64,000 nt of DNA from Ammoniphilus sp. CFH 90114 (GCF_004123195.1 NZ_SDLI01000001.1:1-64000); one strand, 5' to 3'. Positions 8,584-18,797 are shown, counted from the first letter of the stretch. A program made the numbers and translations. The notes: generated by a model not told the origin, from the sequence alone.

Positions 8584-9585
8584 ATGAAGAGAGTAATCTT
8601 ATTAGCCATTTTGTTTTTCTTTGTCGGAACGATAGGAGTAGCTGGATATGGCTACTTGAAATATAAAGATATGACAGAGCAATGGTATGTTCCCTTAGAG
8701 AACGAACAGCCCGAGGAAGCGGTTAAGGAAAAGGGAGAAGAGAAACCTGAACGGAAAGAACAGAAGAAGGAACCTGAAAAGGTGGAGTTATCCCCTTTTA
8801 ATGTGATGCTTCTTGGGGTAGATACGCGGGGAGAGAAGAAGTCAAGATCGGATACGATTATGCTTGCCGCAGTGAATCCTATGCTGCAGAAAGTCAGCCT
8901 TTTATCCATTCCTCGAGATACCGTTGCGAGAATCCCTGGTTACGGCAAAGATAAATTTAATCACGCTATGTTTTATGGTGGACCATCTCTTGTGAAGAAA
9001 ACGATGGAAGAATTTTTTGATATTGAAGTAGAACATTACATTACTTTAGATTTTGAAGGTTTCACTAAATTAGTGGATGAACTGGGCGGTATCGAAGTAG
9101 ATGTAAAGCGAAGAATGAAATATTATGATCCGACAGACGGTACGAATATCGATATACGAGCAGGTCTTCAGGAGCTTAATGGTAAAGAGGCATTGGATTA
9201 TGCAAGGTTTCGAAAGAGTGATATAGGTTCAGATGCCAGTGATTTTGACCGAATGGACCGCCAGCAGGAAGTGGTGCGAAAACTTGTTGACAAGGCAACA
9301 TCCTTTTCTTCCGTGTTGAGGATCTTTCACATTATGGAAATCATCGGAGACAACGTGAAGATGGATTTTAGGGAAGAGGAAGTGAGAAAGCTAGCCATGC
9401 TTTTTAGAAACTTTTCATCTTCCAGTATCGCTACCATTGAGTTGCAAGGAACGAATGAGAGAATGCCTATGCATGGATATAACATGTGGGTGTACACGGT
9501 AAACAATGAAGAGAAGAAAAGGATTCAAGGTATCATTCAGGATACACTCGAAGTTAATTCCCCAATTGAAAACGCAGCACCTTAA
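8584..9585 (+). CDS. LytR-CpsA-Psr family cell-wall polymer ligase
   Basis: A 333-residue membrane-anchored protein with one N-terminal membrane helix (residues about 4-24), a charged Glu/Lys-rich linker and a catalytic LCP domain. Visible motifs include LGVDTRG, the conserved SDTIML and the SIPRDT segment carrying the phosphate-binding arginine. LCP enzymes move lipid-linked teichoic acid or secondary polymers onto peptidoglycan outside the membrane. An upstream ATG at 8560 exists, but the one at 8584 follows GAAGGGG at good spacing and starts directly at the membrane helix. It lies divergent from csaB, which modifies a polymer that an enzyme of this type would attach. Confidence 0.9.
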   Translation: MKRVILLAILFFFVGTIGVAGYGYLKYKDMTEQWYVPLENEQPEEAVKEKGEEKPERKEQKKEPEKVELSPFNVMLLGVDTRGEKKSRSDTIMLAAVNPMLQKVSLLSIPRDTVARIPGYGKDKFNHAMFYGGPSLVKKTMEEFFDIEVEHYITLDFEGFTKLVDELGGIEVDVKRRMKYYDPTDGTNIDIRAGLQELNGKEALDYARFRKSDIGSDASDFDRMDRQQEVVRKLVDKATSFSSVLRIFHIMEIIGDNVKMDFREEEVRKLAMLFRNFSSSSIATIELQGTNERMPMHGYNMWVYTVNNEEKKRIQGIIQDTLEVNSPIENAAP

Positions 9586-9622
9586 AGGAGATCCTCATCT
9601 GAAGAGGTATCTCCTTTTCTTT
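9584..9622 (+). terminator. Terminator after the LCP gene
   Basis: AAAGGAGAT and ATCTCCTTT flank an inner CCTC/GAGG stem, and a T-rich run follows. The hairpin begins within the stop codon region. Confidence 0.75.
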
Positions 9623-9682
9623 TAATGGAAATAAATGTGTTGTAAGCAAGAGGAAAGTAAAGATCTAATTGGGGGTGAAAAT

Positions 9683-11161
9683 GTGGATAATCCAGCAAGT
9701 AAAAAAGTCCAAAACATGACGGAACTTACGACCAAGTTGGATGAGAATGTGGCCTTTCTGAGGGAAGCTCTAGGGGTGGGTAAGAGCTTTGACGTGATTC
9801 ATCGAGAGCTTGAGTTCGGAGGAAGGAAGTTTGGACTCTTTTTCGTAGATGGCTTTGCTAAGGATGATGTCATGAACGTCATTACGATTCATCTAGCTAA
9901 GCTAGACCGTGAACAGTTAGCACCAGATGCTGTGTCGAAATTAATTAAGACACATATTGGGTATTTGGAAGTGGAAAAAGTCAAGGAGATGGATAAGATC
10001 ATTTCTAGCGTTTTAGCCGGACCTTTAGCTCTCGTTATTGACGGCTCAGATGAAGCGCTCATGATTGATGCCAGGACTTATCCAGCTAGAAGCCCAGATG
10101 AACCTGATATTGAGCGTGTTGTGAGAGGGGCTCGTGATGGATTCACAGAAACTCTTATATTCAATACAGCATTGACGAGAAGAAGACTGCGTGATCCATC
10201 CTTGCGGATGGAATACATGCAGGTAGGGAAGCGTTCAAAAACGGATGTCGTCGTCAGCTATTTAGAAGATATAGCGGACCCAGAGTTGGTTCAAGATATT
10301 AAGGACCGCATTGAGAAAATTGAAATTGATGGGGTACCCATGGCGGAGAAGTCCATCGAAGAATTCATTTTTGATAAGAATTGGAATCCGTTCCCTATGG
10401 TCCGTTATACCGAAAGACCAGATGTTGCCGCTGTCCATTTACTTGAAGGACATGTATTGGTTTACACCGATACTTCGCCAAGTGTTATGATTACACCCAC
10501 TACCTTTTTTCATCATGTGCAGCATGCTGAGGAGTACAGACAAAAACCTGTAGTCGGTGCATATCTAAGGTGGGTTCGTTTTATTGCTATGCTCGCGTCG
10601 GTATTTATCCTTCCCCTGTGGATGCTTGTCGTGTTTGAGCCTCAGCTGTTGCCTAAAGAACTTGAATATATTGGTGTGAATAAACCTGGAAATATTCCGT
10701 TGTTAGTGCAGATCCTGTTTGCTGAGATTGGAATCGATGCCTTGAGGATGGCTGCCATACATACTCCGTCATCTCTAGCGACTGCGCTCGGTTTAATAGC
10801 TGCCTTAATGATTGGTCAGGTTGCCGTAGAAGTTGGCTTATTATCAAATGAGGTTATTCTTTACATATCAATTGCAGCAATAGGAACGTTTGCTACTCCT
10901 AGTTATGAATTTAGTCTGGCAACACGTATTGTACGTTTAACCTTATTGTTTGCTGTTGCCTTTTTCCATCTCCCAGGATTTATTATGGCAACGGCAGTCT
11001 GGTTTGTATTGCTCATGTTCACCAAGTCATTGGGTACACCTTATCTATGGCCGCTTCTCCCTTTGAATGCGCGGGCACTTCTTGATATTATTGTACGTTC
11101 GCCGGTTCCAGCGAAAACGAAGAGACCTAAGATTCTAAATCCTCAAGATCCGACGAGATGA
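9683..11161 (+). CDS. spoVAF: Stage V sporulation protein AF, GerA family
   Basis: A 492-residue protein, almost the same length as B. subtilis SpoVAF (493). The N-terminal half is soluble, with the KFGLFFVDGFAKDD segment; the C-terminal half has about five membrane segments, as in GerA-type A subunits. SpoVAF sits in the spore inner membrane and modulates nutrient-receptor-triggered germination. The GTG at 9683 is chosen because GGGGGTG lies just upstream; the ATG 48 bases earlier has no ribosome site. In Bacillus the gene belongs to the spoVA operon, but here it stands alone, separated from lcfA by a terminator. The exact subfamily is inferred from length and the N-terminal domain. Confidence 0.8.
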   Translation: MDNPASKKVQNMTELTTKLDENVAFLREALGVGKSFDVIHRELEFGGRKFGLFFVDGFAKDDVMNVITIHLAKLDREQLAPDAVSKLIKTHIGYLEVEKVKEMDKIISSVLAGPLALVIDGSDEALMIDARTYPARSPDEPDIERVVRGARDGFTETLIFNTALTRRRLRDPSLRMEYMQVGKRSKTDVVVSYLEDIADPELVQDIKDRIEKIEIDGVPMAEKSIEEFIFDKNWNPFPMVRYTERPDVAAVHLLEGHVLVYTDTSPSVMITPTTFFHHVQHAEEYRQKPVVGAYLRWVRFIAMLASVFILPLWMLVVFEPQLLPKELEYIGVNKPGNIPLLVQILFAEIGIDALRMAAIHTPSSLATALGLIAALMIGQVAVEVGLLSNEVILYISIAAIGTFATPSYEFSLATRIVRLTLLFAVAFFHLPGFIMATAVWFVLLMFTKSLGTPYLWPLLPLNARALLDIIVRSPVPAKTKRPKILNPQDPTR

Positions 11162-11176
11162 TTATATCGGGTTATT

Positions 11177-11242
11177 AAAGCACTACAGCTTGTGGGAATG
11201 TGTACAAACCGCATTTTCATAAGTATTAGTAGTGCTTTTTTT
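11177..11242 (+). terminator. Terminator after spoVAF
   Basis: AAAGCACTAC at 11177 pairs with GTAGTGCTTT at 11229, a ten-base-pair perfect stem with a long inner loop that can fold further (CTTGTG with CATAAG). A run of T follows the second arm. Confidence 0.7.
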
Positions 11243-11266
11243 ATGTTTACAAATGGAGGGGGTTGC

Positions 11267-12946
11267 ATGGACAGTAAGCCTTGGGTAGCCCATTATCCCC
11301 AACAGGTGAAGGAACATTTAGATTACCCTAATGCAGCGTTGACTGAACTATTAAGAGAGGCGGTAGAACAATACCCTAATCAAAAGGCCATTCACTTTCT
11401 TGGCAAGACGATAACGTACGCACAATTAAATGATAAGGTTCAACGGTTTGCCTCTGTCTTAAAATCTTTTGGGGTCAAGAAGGGGGACAGAGTTGCTCTG
11501 ATGCTCCCTAATTGTCCCCAGTCCGTCATCTGTTATTACGGCGTTCTACAAATTGGGGGGATCGTAGTACAGACCAATCCTCTCTACATGGAGAGAGAAT
11601 TGCTTCATCAGCTTAATGACTCCGGAGCAAAAGTTATGGTTTGCCTGGATTTAGTCTATCCGAAAGTGAAAAAGGTGTGGGAGCAAACGAAACTAAAGGA
11701 GGTATTCGTAACAGGTTTACAGGATTTCTTACCTATTCCAAAGAACTGGCTGTTCCCACTTATTCAGAAAAGGAAAGGGATGTTTGTCTCCATTGATTAT
11801 GAACAGGAACGTTGCCGGCATTTGCAGCAGCTTCTAAAAAATGCACAACCTCTAATTGAACAAGAGGAGATTGACCCACAAGAAGATTTAGCCCTGTTGC
11901 AGTATACGGGAGGAACGACCGGTGTGGCTAAGGGGGTCATGCTTACCCATCGCAATTTAGTCGCTAATGTCATCCAAGCTAAAGCATGGTTCTATAAAGC
12001 TCGTTATGGGGCAGAGAAGGTGCTTGCTGTTGTTCCCTTCTTCCACGTATATGGCATGACAGTAGGGATGAATTTCTCTATTTCAATTGCAGGATGCCTA
12101 GTGATGGTTCCACGCTTTGATATCCCATTATTATTAAAAGCTATCCACAAACAAAAGCCTACCATTTTCCCCGGAGCTCCCACCATGTATATCGGATTAT
12201 TAAACCATCCAGGTTTAAAAAAATATAATATTTCATCCATTGATGCTTGTTTAAGTGGTTCTGCTGCATTACCTATTGAGGTTCAAGAGAATTTTGAAAG
12301 TTTAACCGAAGGGAGATTAGTTGAGGGATACGGGTTGACAGAATGTTCTCCTGTTACGCATGCCAATCCTGTGTGGGACCGTCGAAAAACAGGAAGTATC
12401 GGCCTTCCATGGTCAGATACGGAGGTGAGGATTATTCATCTTGAAACAGGAGAGGCTCTTGCTCCAGGAGAATATGGTGAATTGGCAGTGAGAGGACCAC
12501 AGGTCATGAAAGGATATTGGAATCGACCGGAAGAAACCAAAGCCGTCTTTCAAGGAGATTGGCTTCTAACAGGGGACATAGCCTATATGGATCAAGAAGG
12601 ATATTTTTACATCGTAGATCGCAAGAAGGATATGATTAATGCAAGTGGATTTAATGTCTACCCTCGAGAAGTGGAAGAGGTCCTGTTTGAGCACAAAGCG
12701 GTCTTAGAGGCTGCCGTAGTCGGTGTGCCTGATCCTTACCGAGGAGAAACGGTCAAAGCGTTTATTGTGCTTAAGGAGGGAGCGGAAGTTTCATCTGAAG
12801 AGTTAGATGAGTTCTGCAGAAAGCGATTATCCGCCTATAAGGTTCCCAAGTATTATGAATACCGTACGGAGTTACCCAAGACCATGGTGGGTAAGGTGCT
12901 GCGCAGAATGTTGATTCATGACGACGACGATAACAGTGAGTCTTAG
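11267..12946 (+). CDS. lcfA: Long-chain fatty-acid-CoA ligase LcfA
   Basis: A 559-residue ANL-superfamily enzyme (560 in B. subtilis LcfA). It carries the AMP-binding loop YTGGTTGVAKGV, the YGLTECSP motif, the LTGDIAYMDQEGY hinge region and a C-terminal catalytic lysine in PKTMVGKVLRR. It activates long-chain fatty acids to acyl-CoA for beta-oxidation, with ATP. The ATG at 11267 follows GGAGGGGG; 25 codons of open frame upstream overlap the spoVAF terminator and are excluded. The gene heads the lcfA-fadR-fadB-etfB-etfA set, in the same order as in B. subtilis. Confidence 0.95.
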   Translation: MDSKPWVAHYPQQVKEHLDYPNAALTELLREAVEQYPNQKAIHFLGKTITYAQLNDKVQRFASVLKSFGVKKGDRVALMLPNCPQSVICYYGVLQIGGIVVQTNPLYMERELLHQLNDSGAKVMVCLDLVYPKVKKVWEQTKLKEVFVTGLQDFLPIPKNWLFPLIQKRKGMFVSIDYEQERCRHLQQLLKNAQPLIEQEEIDPQEDLALLQYTGGTTGVAKGVMLTHRNLVANVIQAKAWFYKARYGAEKVLAVVPFFHVYGMTVGMNFSISIAGCLVMVPRFDIPLLLKAIHKQKPTIFPGAPTMYIGLLNHPGLKKYNISSIDACLSGSAALPIEVQENFESLTEGRLVEGYGLTECSPVTHANPVWDRRKTGSIGLPWSDTEVRIIHLETGEALAPGEYGELAVRGPQVMKGYWNRPEETKAVFQGDWLLTGDIAYMDQEGYFYIVDRKKDMINASGFNVYPREVEEVLFEHKAVLEAAVVGVPDPYRGETVKAFIVLKEGAEVSSEELDEFCRKRLSAYKVPKYYEYRTELPKTMVGKVLRRMLIHDDDDNSES

Positions 12947-13039
12947 GAGGATAGGGAATCTTGTGACCGAGGTTCCCCTTTCGTCCTCTGGTTGTAAACA
13001 ATGATTTTTGAAGAGTCAGGATATTCAGTAAGGAATCGA

Positions 13040-13068
13040 TTGACAAAAAAAGGGGGCCTATTTAAACT
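13040..13068 (+). promoter_or_regulatory. Sigma-A-type promoter of fadR
   Basis: TTGACA at 13040-13045 is a perfect -35 box. Seventeen bases later lies TAAACT (13063-13068), which matches four of six -10 positions. The FadR operator begins six bases further on, at the expected transcription start. Confidence 0.7.
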
Positions 13069-13074
13069 AAGTAT

Positions 13075-13092
13075 TGAATGAATAGTCATTCA
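13075..13092 (+). promoter_or_regulatory. FadR operator
   Basis: TGAATGAATAGTCATTCA is an inverted repeat with seven-base perfect arms. It fits the published B. subtilis FadR (YsiA) box TGAATGA-N4-TCATTCA. It covers the predicted transcription start of fadR, so bound FadR would block its own gene and fadB-etfBA; long-chain acyl-CoA would release it. Confidence 0.85.
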
Positions 13093-13119
13093 TTTAATTA
13101 TTCATGAAGAGGTAATGAG

Positions 13120-13707
13120 ATGGCCAAGAAGACGGGGGAAAAATATCAGGCAATTATTGAAGCGGCGGTGAAGGTCATCGCGGAAAATGGCTATCACAAT
13201 GCCCAAGTGACCAAGATTGCAAGAGTTGCTAACGTCGCTGACGGAACGATTTATCTTTATTTTGACAGTAAGGAAGATATATTAATCTCCCTGTTTCACG
13301 AGAAGATGGGAGAGTTCATCAGAGAGTCTAGAGAGCGAATTGAAAAAGCAGAAACAGCAACGGATAAGCTAAAGCAGCTTGTTGTAAGTCACTTTAGCCA
13401 TCTATCAACTCATGTGGACTTCGCTTATGTTACCCAAGTTGAGCTGCGTCAATCGAATCCTAGGATTCGCCAGGGTATCCGACAATCGATTAAGAGCTAT
13501 CTGCAGTTGATTGATCAAGTCGTGGAGCTTGGTATGGAAGAGTCTGTGTTTCGGGCGGATATCCCTTTATTCACCATTCGGAAGATGATCTTCGGCACAC
13601 TAGACGAAGCTGTAACTTCATGGATTATGAACGATCGCAAACATGATTTGATGACCATGGCAGATCCCATTCATGAACTATTTATTCACGGATTAAAGTG
13701 CAAATAG
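13120..13707 (+). CDS. fadR: Fatty-acid degradation repressor FadR (TetR family)
   Basis: A 195-residue TetR-family regulator. The N-terminal helix-turn-helix covers about residues 8-55 (AAVKVIAENGYHNAQVTKIA and the following DGTIYLYF recognition region). The C-terminal part is the ligand domain, which in B. subtilis FadR binds long-chain acyl-CoA. Its position between lcfA and fadB and the FadR box 28 bases upstream of its start identify it. It should repress its own operon and other beta-oxidation genes until acyl-CoA accumulates. Confidence 0.93.
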   Translation: MAKKTGEKYQAIIEAAVKVIAENGYHNAQVTKIARVANVADGTIYLYFDSKEDILISLFHEKMGEFIRESRERIEKAETATDKLKQLVVSHFSHLSTHVDFAYVTQVELRQSNPRIRQGIRQSIKSYLQLIDQVVELGMEESVFRADIPLFTIRKMIFGTLDEAVTSWIMNDRKHDLMTMADPIHELFIHGLKCK

Positions 13708-13773
13708 TTTGAATTTACTAGTATAATAAAGTAGATTAACGATTAATTACATACTTACATTTGGAGGGGTAGC

Positions 13774-14559
13774 ATGGAGTTTACGAATGTAGGCCTGAAG
13801 GTAGAGAACCGAGTTGGTTATGTCGTCATTACTCATCCTCCTGCTAACGCTCTGAATGGGGACACATTTGATGGCTTGAACGCTTGTTTAGACTATATCC
13901 TTGAACAGGATGAAATTAAAGTTGTAGTTATTACAGGAGCTGGGAAATTTTTTGTTGCTGGAGCTGATATTAAGGAATTTCATCAAGCTTTCGGAGATGG
14001 GGAAAAGGGTAGACAACTCGCCGAGGTTGGGCAAAGGGTATTTGATCGTATGGAGCAATTTCGCAAGCCGATCATTGCCGCGATTAACGGGGCCTGCTTG
14101 GGTGGTGGGTTTGAATTGGCCTTAGGGTGCCATATGAGGATTGCAGCCGAGGAAGCGATGATGGGGCTTCCCGAACTGAAGCTGGGTTTAATCCCAGGTT
14201 TCGCGGGTACACAGCGTCTGGCTAGAATCCTTCCGAAGAGCAAAACGATAGAGTTGCTCCTTACAAGTGAATTTATGACAGGAAGAGAAGCAGAGAGACT
14301 GGGCCTTGTTAATTACGCTGTCCCTCTTGAGGAAGTCCTACCAAAAGCGAAACAACTTGCAGAAGCGATTGCAACAGAAAAAGGAATGTGTGCAATTGCC
14401 GCTGCGCTTCAGGCTGTTAACCAAGGACTTAATCGAAGTTTTGAAGAAGGTCAAGCTTTAGAAGCGGAGCTGTTTGGCAAGATGTTCCTAACGGAAGATG
14501 CTAAAGAAGGCATTACAGCCTTCGTTGAAAAGAGAAAACCGCAATTCACGGACAGATAA
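13774..14559 (+). CDS. fadB: Enoyl-CoA hydratase FadB
   Basis: A 261-residue crotonase-family enzyme. The oxyanion-hole segments GAGKFFVAGADIKEF and NGACLGGGFELALGC are present, as is the catalytic-glutamate region GLPELKLGLIPGFAG. It hydrates trans-2-enoyl-CoA in beta-oxidation. A good ribosome site (GGAGGGG) precedes the ATG. It sits 66 bases after fadR and 33 before etfB, with no terminator between, and should be in the same FadR-controlled transcript. Confidence 0.93.
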   Translation: MEFTNVGLKVENRVGYVVITHPPANALNGDTFDGLNACLDYILEQDEIKVVVITGAGKFFVAGADIKEFHQAFGDGEKGRQLAEVGQRVFDRMEQFRKPIIAAINGACLGGGFELALGCHMRIAAEEAMMGLPELKLGLIPGFAGTQRLARILPKSKTIELLLTSEFMTGREAERLGLVNYAVPLEEVLPKAKQLAEAIATEKGMCAIAAALQAVNQGLNRSFEEGQALEAELFGKMFLTEDAKEGITAFVEKRKPQFTDR

Positions 14560-14592
14560 CAGGATGAAAGAAAATTTAAGGAGGAGAAGCGG

Positions 14593-15360
14593 ATGAACAT
14601 ATTAGTAGTATTAAAGCAGACCTTTGACACAGAAGAGAAAGTTCAAATTCAAAACGGAGCTATCGCCGAAGACGGTGTCGAATATATAATCAATCCCTAT
14701 GATGAATATGCGGTTGAAGAAGCCATAAAGCTGCGAGATGAGTTCGGCGGTGAGGTGACGGTTATAACCGTTGGACCAACGCGTGCAGAAAGTGCTCTTC
14801 GTACCGCACTTGCCATGGGCGCAGACAAGGCGGTAATCGTAGATGATGAGTCTTTATTTGGAGATGAATATACGATTTCTCATGTCTTGGCAGCCGTTGT
14901 GAAGGATCGTGCCTATGACGTTATTCTAGGGGGAAACATGTCGGTTGACAACGGGGCAGGTCAAATTGGCCCACGATTAGCTGAAGTCCTCGGAATCCCA
15001 CATGTAGCGACTATCACGAAACTTAGCATTGATGGATCTAAGGCCACAATCGTAAGAGATATCGAAGGGGATGCGGAGACGATTGAAGTTGAGCTTCCTG
15101 TTCTAGTTACTGCTCAACAGGGGTTGAATGAACCACGTTATCCTTCTCTACCGGGGATTATGAAAGCGAAGAAGAAACCGATGGAACGATTGGGTGCAGA
15201 AGACTTAGGCTTAAATCCAGAAGATCTTAAAGCCAAGACCATGATTATAGAGCAATACTTGCCACCTAAGAAGCAAGCAGGACGTGTACTTTCTGGCGAT
15301 CTAGGTGATCAAGTAAAAGAGCTAGTTCAGCTTCTTCGCAATGCTGATAAGGTCATATAA
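14593..15360 (+). CDS. etfB: Electron transfer flavoprotein beta subunit
   Basis: A 255-residue EtfB. It begins ILVVLKQTFDTEEKVQI and shows INPYDEYAVEEA and the ALAMGADKAV signature region. The protein binds AMP and, with EtfA, takes electrons from acyl-CoA dehydrogenases and passes them to the respiratory chain. GGAGGAG precedes the ATG. Only 15 bases separate it from etfA, so the two subunits are made together. Confidence 0.95.
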   Translation: MNILVVLKQTFDTEEKVQIQNGAIAEDGVEYIINPYDEYAVEEAIKLRDEFGGEVTVITVGPTRAESALRTALAMGADKAVIVDDESLFGDEYTISHVLAAVVKDRAYDVILGGNMSVDNGAGQIGPRLAEVLGIPHVATITKLSIDGSKATIVRDIEGDAETIEVELPVLVTAQQGLNEPRYPSLPGIMKAKKKPMERLGAEDLGLNPEDLKAKTMIIEQYLPPKKQAGRVLSGDLGDQVKELVQLLRNADKVI

Positions 15361-15375
15361 GGGGGAGGACAAAAG

Positions 15376-16350
15376 ATGAGCAGAAAAGTTCTTGTACTAG
15401 GTGAAACTCGAGACGGGGTTCTAAGAAACGTGTCTTTTGAAGCCCTATCTGCCGCACAGTTGGTAGCTGAGGGAGGGAGTATTGTAGCCGTTGTTCTTGG
15501 AAGCGGGGATGATCGTTATGTTAAGGAGCTAGCGCAATATGGAGCTAGCCAAGTCATTCTTGTGGATCATGATCAATTAACTCAATATACGTCAGATGCT
15601 TATACTCAAGCGCTTAAACAAGTGTGGAACGAAGTGTTGCCAGATGTTGTTTTCATGGGCCACACGTCTATAGGGAAGGATCTTGCGCCCCGTATAGCAG
15701 CGCGATTAGGTCTGGGCTTGGTTTCGGATATCACGGACCTTGAGCTGGATGGGGGAGATATTGTCTTCACTCGTCCGATTTATGCAGGTAAGGCTTTTCA
15801 AAAAAAGAAGTTTGTTGAAGGGACGATTGTAGCAACCATTCGTCCTAATAACATTTCTTTGGCACAACCTGAGCCAGATCGAACGGCAGAAGCTATTTCG
15901 CTAACAGTGGATATTAAAGATTTACGAACCTTGGTAAAAGAAGTTGCCCGCAAGACTGTAGATGGTGTTGATTTATCGGAGGCGAAGGTTGTCGTTGCTG
16001 GAGGAAGAGGCGTAAAAAGCACAGAAGGTTTTAATCCCTTAAAAGAACTAGCGACGGTGTTAGGGGGAGCTGTGGGAGCCTCCCGTGGAGCGTGTGACGC
16101 GGAGTATTGTGACTACTCTTTACAGATTGGGCAGACAGGGAAAGTGGTTACACCAGACCTCTACATTGCTTGCGGAATCTCTGGAGCAATACAACATTTA
16201 GCTGGAATGTCTAATTCGAGAGTAATTGTAGCCATTAACAAGGATCCTGAGGCACCGATTTTCAGTGTAGCTGATTACGGTATCGTTGGAGATTTATTTG
16301 AGGTTGTTCCAATGCTCACTGAGGAGTTTAAGAAACTATTGAATGCTTAA
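15376..16350 (+). CDS. etfA: Electron transfer flavoprotein alpha subunit
   Basis: A 324-residue EtfA. The C-terminal FAD domain is clear, with [13 protein letters not shown], the [20 protein letters not shown] segment and the [10 protein letters not shown] loop. One stretch differs from the common form: the usual SRAAVDA is SRGACDA, and another cysteine follows at EYCDY. These cysteines lie close to the FAD ribityl region; a role is not known. The gene ends the lcfA-fadR-fadB-etfBA group. A weak GGGTCT/AGACCC inverted repeat with a large loop follows and may end the transcript. Confidence 0.95.
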   Translation: MSRKVLVLGETRDGVLRNVSFEALSAAQLVAEGGSIVAVVLGSGDDRYVKELAQYGASQVILVDHDQLTQYTSDAYTQALKQVWNEVLPDVVFMGHTSIGKDLAPRIAARLGLGLVSDITDLELDGGDIVFTRPIYAGKAFQKKKFVEGTIVATIRPNNISLAQPEPDRTAEAISLTVDIKDLRTLVKEVARKTVDGVDLSEAKVVVAGGRGVKSTEGFNPLKELATVLGGAVGASRGACDAEYCDYSLQIGQTGKVVTPDLYIACGISGAIQHLAGMSNSRVIVAINKDPEAPIFSVADYGIVGDLFEVVPMLTEEFKKLLNA

Positions 16351-16502
16351 GGGTCTAAGGAGCGTGAATCACGGATAAGTGGTCATAAGATGTGCATATT
16401 AAGATTGTGCTAAAGACCCATTTCATGAGTGGAACTTTAAATGAAATATGATATACTTACTTCTGGAAAGTTGAACCAGACGGTGAAGGAGGAACAGATA
16501 AC

Positions 16503-16820
16503 ATGGCAATCCAAAATGTTACAGACAATAATTTTGCTCAAGAAGTAGAAAATGCAGGTACGGTATTAGTTGATTTCTGGGCTCCATGGTGCGGACCTTG
16601 CAAGATGATTGCGCCAGTACTAGAAGAACTTGATGCAGAAATTGGCGACAAGATTAAAATTACGAAGTTGAACGTGGATGAAAATCCAGAAACAGCTGGA
16701 CGTTTTGGTGTAATGAGCATACCAACTTTGCTTGTTATGAAAGACGGTAATGTCGTGGATAAGGTTGTTGGCTTCCAGCCAAAGGATGCATTACTAGGTA
16801 CTTTGAATAAACATCTATAA
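16503..16820 (+). CDS. trxA: Thioredoxin
   Basis: A 105-residue thioredoxin with the active site [10 protein letters not shown] at residues about 28-37 and the cis-proline segment [12 protein letters not shown]. It reduces protein disulfides in the cytoplasm and is recycled by thioredoxin reductase (trxB at 28.6 kb). The ribosome site AAGGAGGAAC is strong. It is transcribed alone, with a terminator just after the stop codon. The trxA-uvrC order is the same in B. subtilis. Confidence 0.97.
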   Translation: MAIQNVTDNNFAQEVENAGTVLVDFWAPWCGPCKMIAPVLEELDAEIGDKIKITKLNVDENPETAGRFGVMSIPTLLVMKDGNVVDKVVGFQPKDALLGTLNKHL

Positions 16821-16831
16821 TTTTTGCTTTT

Positions 16832-16900
16832 AAAAGAGGTTGTTCCTAAGAGTTGGTCTTGTAAGACTTGGGCTCTAGGGTCAACCTCTTTTTGGTTTTT
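16832..16900 (+). terminator. Terminator after trxA
   Basis: AAAAGAGGTTG at 16832 pairs with CAACCTCTTTT at 16882, eleven base pairs, followed by T-rich sequence. The loop of about 40 bases can fold into a smaller stem (GTCTTGTAAGAC). Confidence 0.75.
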
Positions 16901-16999
16901 TATTAGAATCACTCTTTAACTGGTTGGCGGAACCTTCCGTGTCGCTCTGAGATCTTCCTATGATAAAATGAAGGCAATAGAAGACGAGGGTGAGGAAAG

Positions 17000-18790
17000 A
17001 TGAATCTAAAGATTAAAGAGAAGCTAGCTGTCCTTCCTGATAAACCAGGATGCTACTTAATGAAAAATGAGGAAGATCAAATCATATATGTTGGAAAAGC
17101 AAAGATCCTTAAAAACCGGGTTAGATCGTACTTCACAGGCAGTCACGACGGGAAGACGCAGCACTTGGTCCAAGAGATCACTGACTTTGAATATATTGTA
17201 ACAAGAAGCAATGTCGAAGCTATGTTGCTTGAATGTAATCTCATTAAGCAGCACCAACCTCGCTACAACGTCAACTTGAAGGATGACAAGACCTACCCTT
17301 ACATCCGGATTACAAATGAGCCGCACCCAAGACTTGAAGTTACACGTAAAGTAGTGAAGGATGGATCTAAGTACTATGGGCCGTATGCCAACGCAGGAGC
17401 GGCTTCTCAGACGAAAAATCTGCTAGACAAGCTCTATCCTTTAAGAAAGTGCCGCAATATTCCTAAGAAGGTTTGTTTGTACTATCATTTAGGACAGTGT
17501 GTTGCTCCGTGTGAGCAGGAGGTAGACCCATCGGTCTATAAGCCATTAGTAGACGAGATACATCGATTCCTCAATGGGGGGCATGGTGAAATTCGAGATC
17601 AGCTTGTTCAGAGGATGATGGGGGCCTCAGAACAGCTAGAATTCGAAAAGGCTAAGGAGTACCGGGACCAGATCCAGGCGATTGATGCCTTGATGGTGAA
17701 GCAACAAGTGACGTTTACAGATCAGGTAGACCGTGATATCTTCGGGTTTGCAACGGACAAAGGATGGATGTGTGTTCAAGTTCTTCATGTTCGTCAAGGG
17801 AAGCTTATTGAACGCAATGTTTCGATGTTTCCGTATTACGGAGAGGCAACAGAAGACTTTATGTCTTATGTCACGCAGTTTTACTATGAAGGACAAACTA
17901 AACCTAAAGAAGTCTTCCTTCCGGAAAGCACGGATGTAGAATCTTTGCAGCAATGGCTTGATATCAAGGTCTTGGTCCCTAAAAAAGGAGAAAAGAAAAA
18001 ACTAGTGGATCTCGCTACGGAGAATGCACGGGTGGCGCTTCAAGAGAAGTTCCAATTGATTGCTAAAGACGAATCAAGAACCCTGCAAGCCATTATTAAT
18101 CTTGGTGAACAAATGGGTATTGGAACTCCCCACCGGATTGAAGCTTTTGATAACTCGAATATTCAAGGAACGGATCCTGTTTCCGCGATGATTGTGTTCA
18201 CGGATGGAAAACCGAACAAAAAAGAATATAGAAAATATAAGATTAAGACCGTTAAAGGGCCAGATGATTATGAATCTATGCGCGAAGTTGTCAGAAGGCG
18301 TTACACTCGTTTGTTACAAGAGAAGCTTTCTTTGCCAGATCTCGTATTAGTAGATGGAGGGAAAGGACAGATTTCGGCGGCTGTAGATGTGCTAGAAAAT
18401 GAACTTGGGTTGTTTATTCCTGTATGTGGACTTGTGAAGGATGACAAGCATAAGACAGCGAATCTTTTGTTGGGAGACCCTCCTGTTCTTATTGAGCTTA
18501 AGCGGGATAGTCATGAATTCTATTTGCTTCAACGCATACAAGATGAGGTTCATCGGTTTGCGATTACCTTCCATCGCCAAGCCCGCGGGAAATCTATGTT
18601 ATATTCTCAGCTTGATGATATACCAGGGATAGGCCCCAAGCGTAAACAACTATTACTGAAACATTTTGGTTCCATTAAGAAGATGCGTGAAGCTACTGTA
18701 GATGAATTCAGAAATCTCGGTATTGGAGACAAGTTGGCTAAGGAAATTCTACAAGCTCTAAGACGCGAGGAGGAATCATCTTCAGAGTGA
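17000..18790 (+). CDS. uvrC: Excinuclease ABC subunit C
   Basis: A 596-residue UvrC of normal length. The N-terminal GIY-YIG nuclease domain starts [12 protein letters not shown], with IIYVGKAK; a UVR helix pair ([12 protein letters not shown]) is near residue 215; an RNase H-like second nuclease domain follows, with [11 protein letters not shown] and LVDGGKGQ; the C-terminus has helix-hairpin-helix repeats ([19 protein letters not shown]). It makes the two incisions around DNA lesions bound by UvrAB. GAGGGTGAGG precedes the ATG. Confidence 0.97.
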   Translation: MNLKIKEKLAVLPDKPGCYLMKNEEDQIIYVGKAKILKNRVRSYFTGSHDGKTQHLVQEITDFEYIVTRSNVEAMLLECNLIKQHQPRYNVNLKDDKTYPYIRITNEPHPRLEVTRKVVKDGSKYYGPYANAGAASQTKNLLDKLYPLRKCRNIPKKVCLYYHLGQCVAPCEQEVDPSVYKPLVDEIHRFLNGGHGEIRDQLVQRMMGASEQLEFEKAKEYRDQIQAIDALMVKQQVTFTDQVDRDIFGFATDKGWMCVQVLHVRQGKLIERNVSMFPYYGEATEDFMSYVTQFYYEGQTKPKEVFLPESTDVESLQQWLDIKVLVPKKGEKKKLVDLATENARVALQEKFQLIAKDESRTLQAIINLGEQMGIGTPHRIEAFDNSNIQGTDPVSAMIVFTDGKPNKKEYRKYKIKTVKGPDDYESMREVVRRRYTRLLQEKLSLPDLVLVDGGKGQISAAVDVLENELGLFIPVCGLVKDDKHKTANLLLGDPPVLIELKRDSHEFYLLQRIQDEVHRFAITFHRQARGKSMLYSQLDDIPGIGPKRKQLLLKHFGSIKKMREATVDEFRNLGIGDKLAKEILQALRREEESSSE

Positions 18791-18797
18791 AAAAAGA

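Noticed and set aside
16351-16419. GGGTCT/AGACCC inverted repeat as etfA terminator
   Set aside because: Only six pairs with a loop of more than 50 bases and no T run, so it was not listed as a terminator.
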